Assembly (NCBI GenBank): GCA_030430565.1
Contig: JAUIKS010000015.1
Location: forward strand, 124,001-188,000
Length of the DNA: 64,000 nt
Direction: 5' to 3'
From: Polyangia bacterium
GTDB lineage: Bacteria; Myxococcota_A; Polyangia; Nannocystales; Nannocystaceae
Position numbers and translations under genes: made by a program. Below the pieces are notes generated by a model that saw only the letters and a program-made list of their open reading frames with translations, was not told where the DNA came from and did not search any database. This document shows positions 60,209-64,000 of the stretch, in pieces. The stretch's first letter is position 1. Each line of letters begins with the position of its first letter.

Positions 60209-61584
60209 TGCCCCGCCTCGACCTGACCCGTGAGGCAGCCGCGATCGCGCTCGATCCCGCGGCGCTCAGCCCCGACGCGCTCGACGATCACGCCCGCGCC
60301 GTCGCGATCGAGACCTGGCGCGGCCGCATGCTCAACGAGCACATCTCGGCGCGCGTATTCGCGGCCCTGATCCCGCAGATGATGCGAGCGGAGATCGACG
60401 CCGCCCGACAGGCGGAGGTCGCCGAGATGATCGCCGACGAGCTCCGCCACGCGCGGCAGTGCGCCGCCGTCGTCGCGGCCCTCGGCGGCGCGCCCGTCGG
60501 CGAGATCCCGGCGCTCCCGCCCGTTCCGACGCACGACGACGTCGCGCCGCTCGAGGGCTTCCTGCGCAACATCCTCAGCGTCGCGTGCATGAGCGAGACC
60601 GTGGCGGTCGCGCTGATCTCAGCCGAGCGCATGAACGCGGGCCCCGAGCTGCTCAAGCGCGTCCTCGGGGAGATCTTGGCCGACGAGGTCCAGCACGCGC
60701 GCTTCGGCTGGCGGCTGCTCGAGGAGCTCGCGCCGCAGCTGCCGGCCGAGCTGAAGCAGCGCCTCGGCGTCTATCTCGTCTTCGCCTTCGCCCATCTGCG
60801 CGAGCACGAGCTCGCGCACCTCCCCGCCACGCCCGGCAGCGCGCCCTCGCGCGCGGCCGAGGCCGTCGGCGTGTGCGACGGGCACGAGGCGCGCCGCCTG
60901 TTCTTCGAGACCGTCTACGAGGTCATCATCCCGGGCCTCGAGGATCACGGCATCCCGGCCGCGGCCGCGTGGGAGGCGTCGCTCGTGAGCAGATCCAGCC
61001 AGCGGCGGGCTGTCGACTCGCAGGTCGACGAGGACACGCTCGTCGGGCAGAGCAGCGCGCCCGCGCGAACCACGTGCGCACGCGGGGTTTGGGGCGCGTC
61101 ACTCGGAGGCGCGCTCGCCGACGCCCATCGCCTCCGGGTTGATGTCGTGCTCGAGACCGATCGCCTTGTTGAGCGTGTTATAGGCGCTCATCATCGCCGC
61201 GATCTCGAGCGCGCCGCTGACCTCCTCCTCGCGCGCGCCGGCCTTGAGCGCGAGCGTGCGGTGGGCGAGCAGGCAGTAGCTGCACCCGTTGGCCGCGCTG
61301 ACCGCGAGCGCGATCAGCTGCCGCACCCGCTCGTCGAGGTTCTTCCCCGCCGCGTCCTCGAGCTGCAGCATCGACTGCAAGAAAGCGCCGCTGCGCCCCA
61401 TCGCCTGAAACGTCTCCGGCAGCGCTCCGAGCGAGCGACGGACGTTGTCCTGGACCCGCTGGGCCCTCTCGTCTCCAGTCCCGTTGTACAGCTTCACGTG
61501 CGCCATCTGTCTCCTCGATCGTTGACTGGCGCCGACCCCGTGCTGGGCGGCGCGATTGTTGGTTGGGTTGTGCACCCCCTCTGA
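60208..61584 (+). CDS. ferritin-like diiron protein; 3' end uncertain
   Basis: A cytoplasmic four-helix ferritin-like protein. Diiron ligands are E44 (LNEH), E78-x-x-H81 (DELRHA), E130 (MSET) and E160-x-x-H163 (DEVQHA). The domain ends at about residue 265 (base 61000). The frame stays open to 61584, running antisense through the whole AhpD-like gene. The tail (about 266-458) is Arg/Ala/Leu-rich and looks like shadow sequence. Either a stop has been lost or mis-sequenced near 61000, or this is a genuine long overlap. The start overlaps the stop of the Thr-rich lipoprotein gene. Possible activities: oxygenase, oxidase or peroxide handling. Confidence 0.75.
   Translation: MPRLDLTREAAAIALDPAALSPDALDDHARAVAIETWRGRMLNEHISARVFAALIPQMMRAEIDAARQAEVAEMIADELRHARQCAAVVAALGGAPVGEIPALPPVPTHDDVAPLEGFLRNILSVACMSETVAVALISAERMNAGPELLKRVLGEILADEVQHARFGWRLLEELAPQLPAELKQRLGVYLVFAFAHLREHELAHLPATPGSAPSRAAEAVGVCDGHEARRLFFETVYEVIIPGLEDHGIPAAAAWEASLVSRSSQRRAVDSQVDEDTLVGQSSAPARTTCARGVWGASLGGALADAHRLRVDVVLETDRLVERVIGAHHRRDLERAADLLLARAGLERERAVGEQAVAAPVGRADRERDQLPHPLVEVLPRRVLELQHRLQESAAAPHRLKRLRQRSERATDVVLDPLGPLVSSPVVQLHVRHLSPRSLTGADPVLGGAIVGWVVHPL
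61099..61506 (-). CDS. AhpD-like carboxymuconolactone decarboxylase-family protein
   Basis: A 135-residue helical protein of the CMD/AhpD family, which reduces peroxiredoxins or acts as an alkylhydroperoxidase. The redox site is C75-x-x-C78 with H82 (NGCSYCLLAH). The N-terminal DNVRRSLGALPETFQAMGRS block is family-typical. The ATG at 61506 has a GAGGAG Shine-Dalgarno site. Upstream, the ECF sigma gene diverges. The plus-strand ferritin-like frame runs through it in antisense. Confidence 0.9.
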   Translation of the reverse strand: MAHVKLYNGTGDERAQRVQDNVRRSLGALPETFQAMGRSGAFLQSMLQLEDAAGKNLDERVRQLIALAVSAANGCSYCLLAHRTLALKAGAREEEVSGALEIAAMMSAYNTLNKAIGLEHDINPEAMGVGERASE

Positions 61585-61636
61585 CGCGCGGGCCCGCCTC
61601 ATCCTTACGTCCTTAACTCAACGCCCTCCGCTCGTG

Positions 61637-61642
61637 CACAAT
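61637..61642 (+). promoter_or_regulatory. -10-like CACAAT, leaderless start
   Basis: CACAAT ends 7 nt before the ATG at 61650. GTGCACAAT is identical to the string ahead of the SGNH lipoprotein gene (from 37986). Confidence 0.45.
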
Positions 61643-61649
61643 AGGCGCG

Positions 61650-62255
61650 ATGGAGGCCTCGACCACGACGCGTGAGCGCTCGCGGCTCACCGCGCTCGCC
61701 GAGGGCGACGCGGAGGCGACCCGCGCCCTGCGGGAACGGATCGCGCGGGGGCTCCGGGTCGCGCTCGCGCGACGCTCGGAGCTCTGCGACGCCGACATCG
61801 AAGACTTCACGCAAGACGCCGTCGCGCGCGTGCTCGCCGGGCTCGACTCGTTCCGCGGCGAGAGCACCTTTGACACCTGGGCGATGGCGGTCGCGATCCG
61901 CGTGGCCTTCAGCGAGCTGCGTCGTCGTCGCTGGAAGACGGTGCCGATCGACGCGCGGCTCGAGGCTCTCACGCGCGACCTCGACGACGCGACGCCCGAG
62001 ACCGCGAGCGCGCGCGCCCAGCTCCGCGCGCTGCTGCATCGGCTGATCGAGACCGGGCTGACGCCGAGACAGCGCGCGGCGCTGCTCGGCGAGCTCGACG
62101 GGATCCCGCAGGTCGTGCTCGCCGAGCACTTCGGCGTGAGCCCCGGGTCGGTCTACAAGATGACCCACGACGCGCGGCGCAAGCTCAAGCGCCTGCTCGA
62201 GGCGCGTGGCTACGACGCGGCGGCGATCGCCGAGGTGTTCGCGGACGGGAGGTAG
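61650..62255 (+). CDS. ECF-type RNA polymerase sigma factor
   Basis: A 201-residue sigma factor. Region 2 is at about 30-95 (DADIEDFTQDAVARVLAGLDSFRGESTFDTWAMAVAIRVAFSELRRRRW region). Region 4 is at about 128-185 (LTPRQRAALLGELDGIPQVVLAEHF, PGSVYKMTHDARRKLKRLLE). The small ZAS-type protein follows 6 bp downstream, so they form a sigma/anti-sigma pair. Different from the sigma factor at 33073, and not its close copy. Confidence 0.9.
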   Translation: MEASTTTRERSRLTALAEGDAEATRALRERIARGLRVALARRSELCDADIEDFTQDAVARVLAGLDSFRGESTFDTWAMAVAIRVAFSELRRRRWKTVPIDARLEALTRDLDDATPETASARAQLRALLHRLIETGLTPRQRAALLGELDGIPQVVLAEHFGVSPGSVYKMTHDARRKLKRLLEARGYDAAAIAEVFADGR

Positions 62256-62261
62256 CGGACG

Positions 62262-62501
62262 ATGGGCTTAAGCAGCGATCAGATCAATCAGCTCGCGCAG
62301 CTCGTGGCCAACACGGCGGTCGACGAGATCGACTGCGACGAGTTCTTGCGACGCGTCGGCGACCTCGTGTCGGCGCTCGCCGACCGTCGCGCGATGACGA
62401 GCTCGCTGCTCGAGGCGGCGCAGCACCTCACGGTGTGTCCGGAGTGCGACGAGGAGCTGCGCGCGCTGCTCGAGCTCCTCGAGGTCGAGGCGCGCGCGTA
62501 G
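62262..62501 (+). CDS. small ZAS-type anti-sigma factor
   Basis: A 79-residue soluble protein. The zinc anti-sigma signature HX3CX2C is present (HLTVCPEC, about 60-67), with another Cys near residue 24 (IDCDEF). There is no transmembrane segment, so it would act in the cytoplasm on the sigma factor encoded 6 bp upstream. A GGGAGG site lies before the ATG. Confidence 0.78.
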   Translation: MGLSSDQINQLAQLVANTAVDEIDCDEFLRRVGDLVSALADRRAMTSSLLEAAQHLTVCPECDEELRALLELLEVEARA

Positions 62502-62619
62502 CCCAGACCCGACGTACGGGCGACAGACGCGCGTCTCCGCGCGCCCCGGGATCCGGCGAACAAATTCAACACCTCCGTGATCCGATCGGCGCGCGCCGGG
62601 AACTTCACGGCTAGCCGCC

Positions 62620-63390
62620 ATGAGACGCACGCGCACGCTGGTCGACCTCTCCCTCGCAATCCTCGTCGTCTACGGGCTCCGCGGACTCATCATGTGGTCC
62701 GTGGAGTCCGAGGCGATCGCGTTCCCGGTCGCCAGCGCCGCGGAGTCGACGAGCGCGGGCGCGACCGCGCCGTCGCTCGCGTCACCAGAGCGCGCCGACG
62801 CCCCGGCGCCGGCGCAGACGCTCAGCCCCGCCGAGCCGTCACAGCCGGCCGCGGTGACGGAGACGAGCGCCAACGAGGCTGACGAGGAAGTCGACGAAGA
62901 AGCCGACGAGGACGCTGAGAAGGAAATCGACGCCAACGCCGACGAAGCAGCGCGCGAAGAAGAGGGCGCCCCGCTGATCATCGACGACGCCGACGTCGCC
63001 CCCGACAGCGGCAACGACGGAGACGAGGACTCGAGCGCGAGCGACGACCCCGTGGCGTCGGACGAGGACGAGGACGCGGTCGCGCCCGTCCCCGCCGGCA
63101 GCGCGAAGCGAGCGCCGAAGTCCTCACGACGCAAGCGCGCGAGCACACAGGACCGGGCCCTCGGTCGCGCCGTCTACAGCAAGCGCTGCGCCTCCTGCCA
63201 CGGCGGCGACGGGCGCGGCAAGACGAAGCTCGGCGAGCGCTTCAACATCCCCTCGATCACGCGCACGCCCGGCGCCCGGATCGCCCGCGCGATTCGTCAC
63301 GGCGTCCCGGGGACCCGGATGCGCCCGTACACGGGCAAGCTCTCGGCGCGCGAGCTCAAGGCCGTGACCAACTTCGCGCGCGCGCTCTGA
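62620..63390 (+). CDS. membrane-anchored c-type cytochrome
   Basis: A 256-residue monoheme cytochrome c. The N-terminal helix (about 8-27) anchors it. A long acidic linker (about 40-165) is Ala/Glu/Asp/Ser-rich. The C-terminal heme domain has C190-x-x-C193-H194 (CASCHGGDG) and distal ligand M234 (GTRMRPYTG), as in small class I cytochromes. It would carry electrons in the periplasm. No oxidase genes are adjacent. It follows the sigma/anti-sigma pair by 118 bp. Confidence 0.88.
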   Translation: MRRTRTLVDLSLAILVVYGLRGLIMWSVESEAIAFPVASAAESTSAGATAPSLASPERADAPAPAQTLSPAEPSQPAAVTETSANEADEEVDEEADEDAEKEIDANADEAAREEEGAPLIIDDADVAPDSGNDGDEDSSASDDPVASDEDEDAVAPVPAGSAKRAPKSSRRKRASTQDRALGRAVYSKRCASCHGGDGRGKTKLGERFNIPSITRTPGARIARAIRHGVPGTRMRPYTGKLSARELKAVTNFARAL

Positions 63391-63601
63391 GAGCAACCGC
63401 GCGAGCTGCACCGAGCCGCCCTCGAGCTTCGAGCGCCGCAAGCAGTAGGCATCCTGGTTCTCCGTGAGGCTCGCCTGTCGCCGATCCCTGTCGCTATCGT
63501 GCTGCGGCGCCGAGAGTTCAAACGACGCCACGCGACCACATCCGAAGATCGTGAAACAGAGACCAGGTTCGAAGTAATCGCGCGAAGAGCCCGCGTAGCG
63601 G

Positions 63602-64000
63602 CTAGATCCGCGACGAACGACTCCCCAGCCCGATCTGCGCGACCTCCGAGAACAGGCGCAGCAGCTCGCGACGATCGCCGTCCTCATCGCGCCCAAGCGC
63701 CCCCGCGACGAGCTCGCGCGCGCGAAACAGGTCTGCCCCAGCTCCGAATTTTGATCCGCGCAGCAACATCGCGAAGCTCGCCACCCCGGCCGCGAAGCGC
63801 AGGTTCTCTGAACTCTGCTCGATCGTCGTGTTGACCTCCTCGACCCGCTTCACGATCCGCTGACTCGTGGAGCCGCTCGCCGTCTTGTAACGCGCCTTCA
63901 CCGTCAGCAGCTCGCCGGCGCGCGCCGCCTCGGTCGCGCCCTGGTACCGCAGCGGATCGAGCACAGGCGCGTCACACCGCGCGTCCGCGCCCGGCGGCAC
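63602..64000 (-). CDS. C-terminal end of a VWA-domain/YfbK-type (DUF3520) protein (partial)
   Basis: About 132 residues; the start lies beyond the window. The segment AGELLTVKARYKTASG, then ENLRFAAGVASFAMLLRGSKFGAG, is the C-terminal domain (DUF3520) of YfbK-like proteins, which have a von Willebrand factor A domain upstream. These are exported proteins of unknown function. The end is normal: RDEDGDRRELLRLFSEVAQIGLG and a short basic tail. Confidence 0.82.
   Translation of the reverse strand: MPPGADARCDAPVLDPLRYQGATEAARAGELLTVKARYKTASGSTSQRIVKRVEEVNTTIEQSSENLRFAAGVASFAMLLRGSKFGAGADLFRARELVAGALGRDEDGDRRELLRLFSEVAQIGLGSRSSRI

Noticed and set aside
63520..63600. Possible tRNA TPsiC arm (ggttcgaag) between the cytochrome c and VWA-type genes
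   Set aside because: No acceptor, D or anticodon stems can be paired around it. The 211-base spacer shows no cloverleaf.

Overview
The window is uniformly GC-rich and densely coded. It carries many secreted lipoproteins with Ser/Thr-rich tails, a methylmalonyl-CoA mutase chaperone, a Ser/Thr kinase, ECF sigma factors and FG-GAP and RCC1 surface proteins. This mix points to a myxobacterium (Myxococcota), most likely of the Nannocystis/Plesiocystis/Enhygromyxa group; the placement is inference from gene content and style. I see no rRNA, tRNA, CRISPR array, insertion sequence, prophage or origin.

Layout. 1-6.3 kb: a lipoprotein, a stand-alone LigD-type polymerase, an exported M24 peptidase, a Tat-exported PGRP-type amidase, a SirB1-like protein and a YbjQ-like protein. 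6.3-12.0 kb: a complete minus-strand ISC iron-sulfur assembly cluster (MerR-type regulator, iscS, iscU, iscA, hscB, hscA, fdx), headed by a MerR-family protein where IscR would be expected. 12-19 kb: large and small lipoproteins, a membrane protein and a HEAT-repeat protein. 19-23 kb: carB and greA. 23-31 kb: Cys/Ser/Thr-rich exported proteins, pgi, an RCC1 lipoprotein, a hybrid-free histidine kinase, an HNH protein and meaB. 31-42 kb: lipoproteins, an ECF sigma factor, a flavin-dependent halogenase-like enzyme, a cytochrome P450, a beta-barrel protein, an SGNH hydrolase, truC and a lipase-maturation-factor homologue. 42-54 kb: a kinase with a cNMP-binding domain, a methyltransferase, a MAPEG protein, an aromatic FAD monooxygenase, a phosphotransferase and an AlkB-like dioxygenase. 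53-64 kb: two ferritin-like diiron proteins (one a lipoprotein, one coupled to a Thr-rich lipoprotein), an FG-GAP lipoprotein, LysR, AhpD-like, ECF sigma plus ZAS-type small anti-sigma, a cytochrome c and the C-terminal end of a VWA/YfbK-type protein.

The most striking cross-window signal is in how genes begin. About two dozen starts carry a -10-like hexamer (usually TAnnnT) 5-11 nt before the start codon, most often exactly 6 nt, with no room for a Shine-Dalgarno site. This implies leaderless transcripts. The signal also decides several starts: in lipoproteins it picks the same codon that gives a proper short signal peptide. Genes inside operons, and a minority of others, use ordinary SD sites or stop-start overlaps. 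A second layout signal is tight convergent packing: ten of thirteen + / - junctions have stop codons within 18 nt or overlapping, leaving no space for classical terminators.

Starts given here are my choices; where they differ from the longest open frame the evidence says why.
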